A stretch of 64,000 nucleotides of DNA, from positions 1-64,000 of the forward strand of contig CALGZC010000029.1 in assembly GCA_937934745.1 (NCBI GenBank), in the 5' to 3' direction. The notes beneath the pieces were generated by a model. The model saw nothing but the letters and a program-made list of their open reading frames with translations. It was not told where the DNA came from and did not search any database. Each line of letters starts with the position of its first letter. Position 1 is the first letter of the stretch. The translations under genes were made by a program, and so were the position numbers. The stretch comes from an uncultured Blastocatellia bacterium (GTDB taxonomy: Bacteria; Acidobacteriota; Blastocatellia; Chloracidobacteriales; Chloracidobacteriaceae). This document shows positions 1 to 8,356 of this stretch, piece after piece.

Positions 1-282
1 TCGAGACGCAACTGACCGAGATGGACGGCGAAGACGATGTGAGCCGCTGATGCCCGCCACCTCCACCGGCGCGTGGCATAGCCGCCGAACGTCGCCGTCT
101 CCAACCCCGTCAACAGCCTGAAAGGCGTGTCCGGTCGCTTGCTGCGCAAGGAGCGGTCCGACATCCAGAAGCGTGATCGGAAGGGGGCGCTGTGGTCACC
201 GTCCGACTTGGCTGCAAGCTCCGGCGGCGCGCCGCTTGCCGTCGCGCGCCAGTACATCAAGCAACAGCAGACGCCACACTGA
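1..282 (+). pseudogene. Decayed IS200/IS605-type transposase (tnpA) remnant, cut by the window edge
   Basis: The frame ending at the stop at 280-282 encodes a tail that looks like the C-terminus of IS200-family Y1 transposases: VNSLKGVSGRLLRKE near 97-150, an LWSPS segment near 189-204, and a final RQYIKQQQTPH. Upstream, the frame starting at base 3 gives ETQLTEMDGEDD, also typical of this family, but it ends in a stop at 48-50 and is out of frame with the tail. The central HxH-containing part is scrambled. The element is therefore a dead remnant. A GC-rich stretch at about 366-386 could be the old right-end hairpin, but that is weak. Family assignment rests on recognised C-terminal wording; no complete ORF remains. 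Confidence 0.72.
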
Positions 283-400
283 AAACGAGCCGCAGGGGGA
301 GTTTCGGCGCAGCCAAACCCCATAGGACGGCTCGACTCCATAAATCCTGGTCCGCGCTCGCCTTCCCTGCCCTGAACGGCGGGGCTTGCTGCGTAACGGG

Positions 401-1291
401 TCAGTTCATGCGGCTATAAGATTTTGCCCGCGCAAAGAACTCACTCAAGCTGCTCAGCATTTCACCCTGCGCGTCAACAGAAGCAATTTTGAGCTTAAGA
501 GCGTTCTCCAAATGCTCATTCGGCGTCAAAGTGCGCAGGTTTCCCGTGTAGGGAAACATTTCCGAGCGGACAACAGAAAGATGGAACTTCTCACTCGACT
601 TCCCGTCGTCGTCCGTTACAACCTCCTTCCAGCCGAACATCACGTAGCAAGCCATGTCCCCTTTGACGAGCAGGAACATTTCCACCGAGTCAAAGTTGCC
701 GATAAAGCGGGAGTCATCCGAATCAATAATGTCTTTGGCAGCTTCGGCCGGGGCCGGTGGGAGCGCGGCCGTACGGGCCGAGGTGGCAATGCGCTCGTTA
801 AGGCGCCGGTCGGGAACGGCCACGGCTTCGGTACGGAGGGTATCCGGTGGCTCAATGGTATTGAAGGTTGACTTGAGGTTGTCAAAAACGGCTTTGGCGT
901 CAAGGTACGCCTGCGTCATCGACTTGTACAACGGTGAGTTTGGGTTGGTCCGGTAGACGCGGTCAATTTGCGCGTAGTAGGCCGCTAACCGCCGGTAACA
1001 ATCCTCGATCTTCGCGCTGTAAGCTTCAAAAGTCCGTCGGTAACTTTCATAGTCCATCGTGCGGCGGCTCGGGCGTCCCGTCGCCCCCTTGCCGGCAACC
1101 TGCGACACCAGATCGAACATTTCACTCCGAAGCGCCCGCAGCGCAGCAATGATTTCACTATCACCCATCACCTGTTCCTGCGGAGGGGGTGTTCCCCACG
1201 CCAGGCTGACACCGGCCAGTAAGCACCAACTCACCAGCACAGATGACAAAGCCCACCGGGGCAACCACCATCCTAAAACCCAATCACGCAT
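401..1291 (-). CDS. Exported protein of unknown function, paralog 1 of a three-member family
   Basis: I do not recognise a named family. The start at 1291 follows a good ribosome-binding site (GAGGGAGA) and gives 296 residues, exactly the length of the neighbouring paralog; the longer frame to 1429 has no matching sequence in the paralogs. The N-terminus (MRDWVLGWWLPRWALSSVLV) has a hydrophobic export segment ending near LAWG. Then come a helical stretch (ALRALRSEM), a conserved tract with Cys (IEDCYRRLA, RVYRTNPNSPLY), a second conserved block (DDSRFIGNFDSVEMFLLV, then ACYVMFGWKEV) and a C-terminal ARAKSYSR motif. The gene at 1537-2427 is a close tandem copy and the gene at 54375-55259 a diverged one. 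An envelope or periplasmic role is likely from the signal segment; nothing shows the activity. Confidence 0.8.
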   Translation of the reverse strand: MRDWVLGWWLPRWALSSVLVSWCLLAGVSLAWGTPPPQEQVMGDSEIIAALRALRSEMFDLVSQVAGKGATGRPSRRTMDYESYRRTFEAYSAKIEDCYRRLAAYYAQIDRVYRTNPNSPLYKSMTQAYLDAKAVFDNLKSTFNTIEPPDTLRTEAVAVPDRRLNERIATSARTAALPPAPAEAAKDIIDSDDSRFIGNFDSVEMFLLVKGDMACYVMFGWKEVVTDDDGKSSEKFHLSVVRSEMFPYTGNLRTLTPNEHLENALKLKIASVDAQGEMLSSLSEFFARAKSYSRMN

Positions 1292-1536
1292 GGCGTTCTC
1301 CCTCTTCAGCGAAGCCGGGTAGTATGCTTTCGACGTCCACAAGCGGCAGAAACTACCCTGGTCTCGACCAAGGTCCCTAGACATTTGTTGATAAAGCCTG
1401 AAATTTTGCCAAGTGGCGTTCAGCATCATAGCTAAGCAGAACCGAGCGGGACAAGCCTGTCACTCAACACACAAAACCAAGACGTTGCCGCGTTCCCTGT
1501 CGGTTCCGTGTGCCCCGCCAAAGTTGCGTTTCTGGC

Positions 1537-2427
1537 CTAGTTTGTCCGCGAGTAGGATTTGGCGCGCGCGAAAAACTGCTTGAGGTCGGTTAGCATTTCC
1601 CCCTGCGCCTCGACCATGGCGATCTTGAGCTTCAGGGCGTTTTCCAAGTGCTGTTCCGGTGACATGGTGCGTACCTCCGGCGTCCAGGGAAACAACTCGG
1701 AACGCACGACAGAGAGGTGATACTCCTCGGTGGATTTGCCGTTTTCGTCGTCCACCACCTCCTTCCAGCCGAACAACACATAACAGGCGCTGTCACCACG
1801 AACGAGCAAAAACATCTCAACGGCGTCAAATGTGCCGATAAAGCGCGAATCGTCGGCATCAATGATTTCTTTGGCGGCTTCCACCGGTGCCGAAGGGATT
1901 GCCGCCGTGCGAACAGAAGCGGCGACCCGCTCGTTGAGTCGCCGATCGTTTGACACAACGGCTTCGTTGATGGTCTGTTCCGGCGGGTCCAAGGCGCTGA
2001 ACGTGGACTTGAGATTGTCAAAGACGGACTTGGTATCGAGGTAAGTTTTCACCATCTGCTTATAGAGCGGTGAGTTGGGATTGGTGCGATAGACGCGGTT
2101 GATCTGCTCGTAGCAATCGGCCAGGCGGCGGTAGCAATCCTCAATTTTGGCGCTGTAGGATTCAAAGGCTCTCTGGTATGACTCGAAATCCATTCTTCGC
2201 CGGTTGAGACGGCTCAGCGTTGCTCCCTTACCGGCGACTTGGGACAGGAGATCAAGCATTTCACTGCGCAGAGCACGCAGTGTCGAAACAATCTCGCTAT
2301 CGGTCAAGAAGCGTTCCTGGGGCGTCGGCGGCATGCCGGACACAGTCAGGGACAGTATCGGCAGGCAGAGCGCTACCCAGGCCAAGACCCGGCCTATGGG
2401 GTACCCTAAAAACCTCATCACGTTCAT
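1537..2427 (-). CDS. Exported protein of unknown function, paralog 2 of a three-member family
   Basis: 296 residues, co-oriented with and upstream of the paralog at 401-1291, separated by about 245 bases of non-coding sequence. The N-terminus has a clear hydrophobic segment (VLAWVALCLPILSLTVSG), consistent with a signal peptide. The body repeats the same landmarks as its neighbour: RALRSEMLDLLSQVAGKGAT, IEDCYRRLADCYEQINRVYR, DDSRFIGTFDAVEMFLLV, ACYVLFGWKEV, and a C-terminal ARAKSYSR. The similarity extends along the full length, so this is a recent tandem duplication. Alternative start at the second Met (2418) would shorten it by three residues. Function unknown. Confidence 0.82.
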   Translation of the reverse strand: MNVMRFLGYPIGRVLAWVALCLPILSLTVSGMPPTPQERFLTDSEIVSTLRALRSEMLDLLSQVAGKGATLSRLNRRRMDFESYQRAFESYSAKIEDCYRRLADCYEQINRVYRTNPNSPLYKQMVKTYLDTKSVFDNLKSTFSALDPPEQTINEAVVSNDRRLNERVAASVRTAAIPSAPVEAAKEIIDADDSRFIGTFDAVEMFLLVRGDSACYVLFGWKEVVDDENGKSTEEYHLSVVRSELFPWTPEVRTMSPEQHLENALKLKIAMVEAQGEMLTDLKQFFARAKSYSRTN

Positions 2428-2610
2428 AGCCGCTACCCGTTCGTTACCACACTTCGCCTAAAAGCTGCTCAGGTGGCGTGTACTCACTTTTGGTTGGATT
2501 TTTTTGAAGTCAGTGACACAGTTGCGTTACATCAGCGTAAACTACGCCGGATTTTTCCCGAATCCGAATCCTGTCTTCCGAAAACGGCCGTCCGGATTTA
2601 GTGAACGCCT

Positions 2611-3897
2611 TCAACCGGCTCTTGCCGTCGCGTAGGCAGCACGGTAGGCCGCATACACTTCATCCAGAACGGCCTCCCACGACGATTGCACCGCCCGCGC
2701 CCGCGCCGCAGTGCGCATCGCAGCCCGCCGCGCCGCCGAACGCGCTAAATCGGCAACGGCTGCAACAAAGGTAGCGGCGTCCTGGGCAACGAAGCCCGAC
2801 CGCCTGTGGTCAACTAAAAACTTCGGCCCTCCGTCCCCGGTCACGACACAGGGGACGCCAGAGGCAGCAGCCTCCAGGACGACATTGCCGTAGGTGTCGG
2901 TTCGAGAAGGAAACACAAAGACATCGAAGTCTGCATACTCCCGCGCCAATGCCTCCCCGTGCTGGACGCCGGCAAAGCTTGCGGTGCGCATGGCAGCAGC
3001 TAACCAGTCACGCTCACTGCCAACTCCGACGATGCGAAACTCGATCTGCGTCACGCCCTGCGCCAGAAGCTGGCGCTCCAGCTCGGCCAGAAAGCGGACG
3101 TTCTTTTCGGCGCTGAGTCGCCCAACAAACCCCAGCCGGACGACCGGTGCATCTGGCGGACGAGTGCGGTAGCGCGGATGAAACGCCTCGGCGTCGATCC
3201 CGCGCTCCATCAGGTAGGTCGGCCGGCCGGTCTGCTGCGCGACCCACGTCACCAGTTCCGGGTTCGGTGCCAGACACACGTCGGCATATTCGTAGAACTT
3301 CATGGTCGCCCAGAGTGACTGCATTTCTACCCACCGGGAGGTTCGTTCGCGCACCAGCGGCGAGATAAATCCGGAGATAAATCCACGGTCAAGGAGTCGT
3401 AACCAGCGCTGCCCGGCATACTCATGCAGATTCGTGTGCCACGACATCACCAGCGGCAGGTGCAACGACTTGGCCACATAAACACCGAGCTGCCCAACAT
3501 CGCCCGGGCCGGTCACATGCACCACTTGGGCGCGGAACGCGCGGACCTGTTCCCGCACCTGCCATGCGTAGCGCCATAACCCCAGGTCAAAATTCAAACC
3601 GGCGTCCAGTGGGAACGACCACCGCCCGCGCTGCAGTTCAACGGCCGTCACAGAACCCACCGTGTGCGGCATCCCAGCGTTCCCGCAGCGAACGATGAGC
3701 AACGGCAGCCCACGTCGGGCGGCCACCTCCGCGAGGGTTCGAAAGGTGCGGGCAACACCGTTGGCCTCGTGGTAAGCGTCTGGGAAGAGTGCAATACGCA
3801 GCAAATCGGCCATAGAACGTGGCAAGGTGGGCGGTGCTGCGGTGGGGTTGCCGACCGGTCCGGCTGCCAAACACGGCGATGCAACCCAGATGGTCAT
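2611..3897 (-). CDS. GT4-family glycosyltransferase (glycosyl transferase group 1)
   Basis: Retaining GT-B glycosyltransferase that transfers a sugar from a nucleotide sugar, probably to a lipid or glycan. The conserved part begins near residue 33 (LRIALFPDAYHEANGVARTF, the nucleotide-sugar family N-terminal signature). The C-terminal half contains LGFVGRLSAEKNV and the donor-binding segment around FVFPSRTDTYGNVVLEAAASG, where the EX7E motif sits. The start at 3897 overlaps the stop of the upstream PHP gene (ATGA), suggesting translational coupling; a shorter form could begin at 3813, because the first 28 residues match nothing I know. It resembles MgtA- or PimB-like mannosyl- and glucosyltransferases. 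With the adjacent phosphoesterase it forms a two-gene unit. Confidence 0.88.
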   Translation of the reverse strand: MTIWVASPCLAAGPVGNPTAAPPTLPRSMADLLRIALFPDAYHEANGVARTFRTLAEVAARRGLPLLIVRCGNAGMPHTVGSVTAVELQRGRWSFPLDAGLNFDLGLWRYAWQVREQVRAFRAQVVHVTGPGDVGQLGVYVAKSLHLPLVMSWHTNLHEYAGQRWLRLLDRGFISGFISPLVRERTSRWVEMQSLWATMKFYEYADVCLAPNPELVTWVAQQTGRPTYLMERGIDAEAFHPRYRTRPPDAPVVRLGFVGRLSAEKNVRFLAELERQLLAQGVTQIEFRIVGVGSERDWLAAAMRTASFAGVQHGEALAREYADFDVFVFPSRTDTYGNVVLEAAASGVPCVVTGDGGPKFLVDHRRSGFVAQDAATFVAAVADLARSAARRAAMRTAARARAVQSSWEAVLDEVYAAYRAAYATARAG

Positions 3898-5045
3898 TGT
3901 TCACCCACTTCAAGGTGGGACCTCGGCAGCACCATGCCCAATGCCGGACGCCACCGCTGTCGTCCAAGCTGGCGAAACACCCACGTTGCCACCTTGGCCC
4001 ACAGCGGGCTGTGCGCCGCCCAGCATTCCCGCAGAGAACACGGCTGTCCCTCGGCATCCAGAAAGAACAAACGCTCCGGCCAGTGACGTTGCCCCTCGGG
4101 ATTGTCCGGATACTCGTCAAGAATCTGCGCCGCCGCTTCAAGAATGCGCAGTATCAGGTTTTCCTGATATTCCGGCAGGACGACGACGTGACTGCGACCG
4201 TAGATGCGCAGTTCCTCGACCATCTCCGCAAAGGTCGGCGCATCGGTCAGATTGACAACCGTGTTGGGGGATAGTCCGTGCCGGTCGCCGCCGGACACCA
4301 ACGGCAACTCGAGATCGCGCGCCAACTGCGCCACCGCCAGGTTTTCGCGCCAGGGCCGAAAGCCGTTAATTTCCAGAGCATGCAGCCACCGCCGGTAACG
4401 GTTGAGGAAATCCTTCAGCGCCGCCGCATGCCGCTCCGCCCCGATGTTTTCAATGTCCCATAGGGGATGGTTCAACACAACCAATACCCCCGGCAAAGCA
4501 TTGAGCATCGAGAACAGCTCCTCCAGAACGTCCGGTTTGGAACGCGCTTCCGGATCGGCCGTAAAAGTAAACAGCTCCGCAGCAATTGCGCGGGCATGTT
4601 CCAGAGGTAAGTTGTGGACACCGACGTGAAAGTATGCCGCGCCAAACGGCGTTGTCCACTCCGTAGAAATCGGCGTGTCCTGGCCGGTAGCGCGCAGGCC
4701 ACAACAGGCTTCGATTTCATCGTGGTCAGTAATGGAGACGATCCCCCGCACGCCAAGCGTATGTTCCAGGTGTTGTACCTCGGCATCGTGCAGCACACGC
4801 GGTGTCACCGGCGGCGTCCACCAGGCCTTTGTGAAATCCAGCGGACGCCCATGCCGGGCTTCAAAACGGCGACACAGGCGGGCGAAACGCCCTGCGATCA
4901 AGGGCATCTTTGCGACATAGTGGGGAATGAAATCAAGCACTTCGCGGGAGAATTTGGTATGGCAATGGAGTGAAACGCCGGTGCGTAGTCCGTGGTTGAA
5001 GACACTGCGCGGCTTGACGATGCTGAGGGTTGTTCTGTACGGCAT
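3894..5045 (-). CDS. PHP-domain metal-dependent phosphoesterase
   Basis: 383 residues from the start at 5045, preceded by GGGAAGGGG at good spacing; a longer frame to 5111 has no such site. PHP (polymerase and histidinol phosphatase) metal ligands are visible in order: HCHTKFS near the N-terminus, TDHDE, NHPLWD and SGGDRHG. These fit a di- or trinuclear metal-dependent phosphoesterase. Substrate unknown. It overlaps the downstream glycosyltransferase start by four bases, so the two are probably made together, perhaps acting on the same lipid- or sugar-phosphate. No membrane segment is seen, so it is likely cytoplasmic. Confidence 0.85.
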   Translation of the reverse strand: MPYRTTLSIVKPRSVFNHGLRTGVSLHCHTKFSREVLDFIPHYVAKMPLIAGRFARLCRRFEARHGRPLDFTKAWWTPPVTPRVLHDAEVQHLEHTLGVRGIVSITDHDEIEACCGLRATGQDTPISTEWTTPFGAAYFHVGVHNLPLEHARAIAAELFTFTADPEARSKPDVLEELFSMLNALPGVLVVLNHPLWDIENIGAERHAAALKDFLNRYRRWLHALEINGFRPWRENLAVAQLARDLELPLVSGGDRHGLSPNTVVNLTDAPTFAEMVEELRIYGRSHVVVLPEYQENLILRILEAAAQILDEYPDNPEGQRHWPERLFFLDAEGQPCSLRECWAAHSPLWAKVATWVFRQLGRQRWRPALGMVLPRSHLEVGEQ

Positions 5046-5240
5046 GCATCCCCTTCCCTGCGGAATCTGTGCTGAGGACTGCTGTGGCGTCAGATAGACC
5101 CCAGCAGACACGGGGAATCACACGCACAAACCTCGATAATTCAAGGTGTAAGGTGCGATTCCTGGTGTCGGGACTTTCGTATAGGGGAGCTATGTGACGG
5201 CTATGTAGCGGGAAACTGAAATCGGCAACACACCTCCCGC

Positions 5241-7067
5241 CTACGTGTCCTGGTCGAGTTCCGGTAGGTGCGTCAGCAGTGGATTGGTTCGCCGCTGCAA
5301 ACCGGCGTCAATCGCCTGCATCAGCAGGGACCAGCGCGCCGACTGCCCCTGCGCCGTGGACAGCATCCGCTGCACCGGCTCCGGCGACGCACGCCGGGCC
5401 AGGTCAATCACCTGAGGTGTGAGGGCAAAACGCCCGACGGGAAACGGAGCCGGCAAGTTTGCGTGGGTCATCGCGAGCAGATAGCGGCGGTTGAGGCCCA
5501 GCTTAACCATCCCAACCGTATGCCGCCAGGCGTTGCGTGAATCAAACCGAATGATCTCGGCAATGGCGGTAGCGACCGCCAACGGCCCAGACAGAGAAGG
5601 ACGCAGTCGCGCAATTTCTACGATGTTTGCCTCCAAGCTGTAGGGGGCAAACACCCCCGATGGAGCTCTGAGCACGTACGTCAACTCCGTTGCACCGCCC
5701 AGCAACGCAACGGGTGTGAGCGTAATTGCCCCCTGATACTCGCAATCGAGCAAAGCCGCTGCCCAAATGGAACGGGCCAGAACGGCTGCGTTGACACGGC
5801 GCGGCACGTGCAACAGTTTAGCCCACGGGTCGAGGTGACCTGCCGGCGGCGCAAAAAAATCTCCAAAGAGGAGAACAATTTCACTCGCCGCCAGTATCCC
5901 ACCCGACGAAGGTGATGGCGACTGCAAGGGCACCGTACTGCCTAACGCCGGGGGTGGCAAACCGGAAGAGACAGGGGCCGACGGAAGCCGTAGCGGCGGT
6001 CCAGACGGTGGTGAACCGGAAGTCGGCTTGCCGCACCGCATGCAGAACTTGGCTCCTCTAACCAGAGGTGCGCCACACACCGCGCACGACGGCCCGGACT
6101 GGGGGTGCGGAACGGGTGCCCCAGAGACAGGTGGACCGGAAGCAGGCGCGGCGGAGACGGACGGCGGAGGCGCAACTGCCGCTGCGCGCGGCTGGACGAT
6201 GGTTGCATCCAGTTCATCGGTCGTACCCCGTACAGACCGAAAGGCCGCACGAAGCCGGCGCCGCATGTCTTTCGCCGATGGCAACCGTTCCTCACGGGAC
6301 ACCGTCAGGGCCTGCCGGATGACCTCTGCCACGGCCTGTGGCACCTGCGGGTTGACCTCACTGGCGAGTGGCAAGGGATCAGGCCGACCGTTCAGGAGCG
6401 CATCCGCCCGCGCCAAAGCGTCTACCGGCGGTTGCCCGGTCAGCAGACTGTAGATGGTGGCCGCGGCCGAGTAGAGATCGCTGCGCGGGTCGGTCGCCAG
6501 GCCTCGCATCTGCTCTAACGATGCAAAAATCGGTGTGTACCCCAGGAGGCTGCGCTGCTGCTGGGCAGCATCGCCCGACAAATCCCCTTTGGCCAGGCCG
6601 AAATCCAGCAGCACCAAACCGCCTTCCGGTGTCAACTTGATGTTCTGCGGCTTGATGTCGCGGTGAATGATCGGCGGCGTCCGGCCGTGGAGGTACTCCA
6701 GGGCATCCAGCAGTTGGTCGGCCCATTTCGCGACCTGCTCCAGCGGGAAGGGACCGCCCTGCACCGTCAGCATTTCGGCGAGGTCCTTGCCGGGGATAAA
6801 CTGCATAACCAAGAAGTGTCCATCCCCCTCGGTGAAGTGATCAAACACCACCGGCAGCGCCGCATGGCGGAGGCCGTTCAGTAAAATCGCCTCCCGCTCA
6901 AATGCCGCGACAAGGGCTTCTCCGGTGACGATCATCTGTTTCAGCGCCACCGTGCTGCCGAACTTCTTATCCGTTGCCTGATACACCGCACCCATGCCGC
7001 CCTTACCGAGCAGCTTCACGATGGTGTAGCGCTGCTGAAGTACCGTCCCTGGAGCGAGTGGGGTCAT
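5241..7067 (-). CDS. Serine/threonine protein kinase with C-terminal zinc ribbon and unknown domain
   Basis: 608 residues. The N-terminal Hanks-type kinase domain (about 14-280) is complete: GKGGMG loop at 21-26, ATP-binding Lys43 in VALK, catalytic HRDIKPQN at 135-142, DFG at 155-157. A proline-rich linker follows, then a zinc ribbon with Cys328, Cys331, Cys342 and Cys345. After a second proline-rich linker comes a C-terminal domain of about 200 residues (from ASEIVLLFGDFF) that I do not recognise. No transmembrane helix is evident, unlike PknB-type receptor kinases, so it is probably cytoplasmic. The stop codon lies 3' of a coupled start: the upstream VanX-type gene overlaps its start by four bases (7064-7067). 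Confidence 0.92.
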   Translation of the reverse strand: MTPLAPGTVLQQRYTIVKLLGKGGMGAVYQATDKKFGSTVALKQMIVTGEALVAAFEREAILLNGLRHAALPVVFDHFTEGDGHFLVMQFIPGKDLAEMLTVQGGPFPLEQVAKWADQLLDALEYLHGRTPPIIHRDIKPQNIKLTPEGGLVLLDFGLAKGDLSGDAAQQQRSLLGYTPIFASLEQMRGLATDPRSDLYSAAATIYSLLTGQPPVDALARADALLNGRPDPLPLASEVNPQVPQAVAEVIRQALTVSREERLPSAKDMRRRLRAAFRSVRGTTDELDATIVQPRAAAVAPPPSVSAAPASGPPVSGAPVPHPQSGPSCAVCGAPLVRGAKFCMRCGKPTSGSPPSGPPLRLPSAPVSSGLPPPALGSTVPLQSPSPSSGGILAASEIVLLFGDFFAPPAGHLDPWAKLLHVPRRVNAAVLARSIWAAALLDCEYQGAITLTPVALLGGATELTYVLRAPSGVFAPYSLEANIVEIARLRPSLSGPLAVATAIAEIIRFDSRNAWRHTVGMVKLGLNRRYLLAMTHANLPAPFPVGRFALTPQVIDLARRASPEPVQRMLSTAQGQSARWSLLMQAIDAGLQRRTNPLLTHLPELDQDT

Positions 7068-7801
7068 GGTCGGGGAGAAGCAGACGAGGCGCCCCCAACA
7101 GGAGCTGGAATTTCGGTAAACGGGATGTCCTGCACCCGGTACAGCCGCCAGTCTTTGTAATCAAAATGCCACCACTCGTAGCGATGGACCGTGAAACCAA
7201 AGCGCTCCATCGCCGTCCGCAGCAGGTCGCGCAAGCGTCGTTGCTCTGCGGTGCCGCCAGCATAGTCGGCGTGGGCCCGTTCGCTCATCTCATCGTACTC
7301 ACTCGGCATCGTTACAATCTCACCGGTTCGCAAATCATAAAGCGACACATCCACAGCGCACCCACGATTGTGGAGCGAGCCTTTGGCAGGATCAGCCACG
7401 TAATCGCGCTTGTCCGGCGGCGTTACATCCCAAAACAACTTGGTGACGCGCCACGGTCGGTAGCCGTCAAAGACCACAATCCCGTAGCCCTGTCTTTTCA
7501 GCCACCGATGTGCTTGGACGAGCGCCTCGGCCGCAGGCCGCTGCAAAAACGCCCGTGCTTCGTCGTAAACCGGCCGGCCGACAAAGTTGTTTGCCGTAGC
7601 ATAGCGAATATCGAGTCTGATCGTTGGATCGAGACGAATGATCTCCACCAGCTCACTCGGACGAAAGATGCCGGACTCGACCGGCATCCTGTGGGAGGTC
7701 TCCTGCGCCAGGGCAACACCGCCCACCACTCCCACCGTCAGCACCACTCCCACCGTCAGGGCCACCGACCGGCCAATTCTACCGTAGCGTTGTTTCCACA
7801 T
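7064..7801 (-). CDS. D-alanyl-D-alanine dipeptidase, VanX/DdpX type (peptidase M15D)
   Basis: 245 residues. The zinc peptidase motif SLHNRGCAVD (SxHxxGxAxD form) and the later EWWHFDY supply the catalytic Glu and third zinc ligand of VanX. FDGYRPWRV is a typical conserved segment as well. The N-terminus has a hydrophobic signal-like stretch, so the enzyme is probably periplasmic, where it would cleave D-Ala-D-Ala from peptidoglycan turnover rather than give glycopeptide resistance; no vanH or vanA neighbour is seen. The hydrophobic stretch carries a perfect 18-base tandem duplication (7724-7759). Its stop overlaps the kinase start, suggesting coupling of the two genes. Confidence 0.9.
   Translation of the reverse strand: MWKQRYGRIGRSVALTVGVVLTVGVVGGVALAQETSHRMPVESGIFRPSELVEIIRLDPTIRLDIRYATANNFVGRPVYDEARAFLQRPAAEALVQAHRWLKRQGYGIVVFDGYRPWRVTKLFWDVTPPDKRDYVADPAKGSLHNRGCAVDVSLYDLRTGEIVTMPSEYDEMSERAHADYAGGTAEQRRLRDLLRTAMERFGFTVHRYEWWHFDYKDWRLYRVQDIPFTEIPAPVGGASSASPRP
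7724..7759. repeat. Perfect 18-bp tandem duplication inside the signal-peptide coding region
   Basis: Two identical 18-base units (7724-7741 and 7742-7759) encode a doubled TVGVVL-type hydrophobic hexapeptide in the export segment of the VanX-type gene. The duplication lengthens the hydrophobic core by six residues without breaking the frame. Confidence 0.9.
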
Positions 7802-7938
7802 GCCGTCCTCACCGAGGCATATCAGCCGCGCCGACTTGAGTCGGTCAGAAGAACGATGAAAGATGCGCCAGCCCCCTTGAACACGGCGCTCCGTTGACGG
7901 TGCTCGGCAGCGGATCGCTTTCTTGAAGGATGCCTCAG

Positions 7939-8349
7939 ATGAAACATTTTCCCATTCAGAAAGACGAAGCCGAATGGCAAGCCCAACTCACACCAGAACA
8001 GTATTATGTTACACGGCTCAAAGGTACGGAACGTGCCTTTACCGGCAAACTCTACCGGGAAAAGCGTACTGGGACATACCACTGCGTTGCCTGCGGCGCA
8101 CCGCTATTCAGCTCTGAGACAAAGTATGAGTCCGGTTCTGGTTGGCCAAGTTTCTGGGCCCCGATTGCACCCGACGCGATTGTGACAGAGCTGGACCTCA
8201 GCCACGGTATGCGGCGGATTGAAGTCATGTGCGCCCAGTGCGGCTCGCATCTGGGTCATGTCTTTGAAGATGGGCCACGCGAGACCACCGGGTTGCGCTA
8301 CTGCATCAACTCAATTGCGATGGATTTCAAACCGGCCGAAAACGCCTGA
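7939..8349 (+). CDS. msrB: Peptide-methionine (R)-S-oxide reductase MsrB
   Basis: Reduces methionine-R-sulfoxide in proteins using thioredoxin. 136 residues with the full MsrB signature: zinc CxxC in [19 protein letters not shown], second zinc CxxC in [18 protein letters not shown], and the catalytic Cys in RYCINS. The start at 7939 is preferred over the ATG nine bases earlier because GAAGG then has normal spacing. No signal peptide, so cytoplasmic. It is followed after seven bases by bshB1; the two probably form a small redox-protection operon (protein repair and bacillithiol). Confidence 0.96.
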   Translation: MKHFPIQKDEAEWQAQLTPEQYYVTRLKGTERAFTGKLYREKRTGTYHCVACGAPLFSSETKYESGSGWPSFWAPIAPDAIVTELDLSHGMRRIEVMCAQCGSHLGHVFEDGPRETTGLRYCINSIAMDFKPAENA

Positions 8350-8356
8350 CACACGC

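Noticed and set aside
192-419. A 75-residue open frame next to the IS200 remnant
   Set aside because: Its sequence is a shadow of the transposase frame and does not look like a protein.
7064-7801. Vancomycin-resistance gene cluster
   Set aside because: Only the VanX-type dipeptidase is present; no vanH or vanA-type neighbour, and an export segment points to cell-wall turnover instead.
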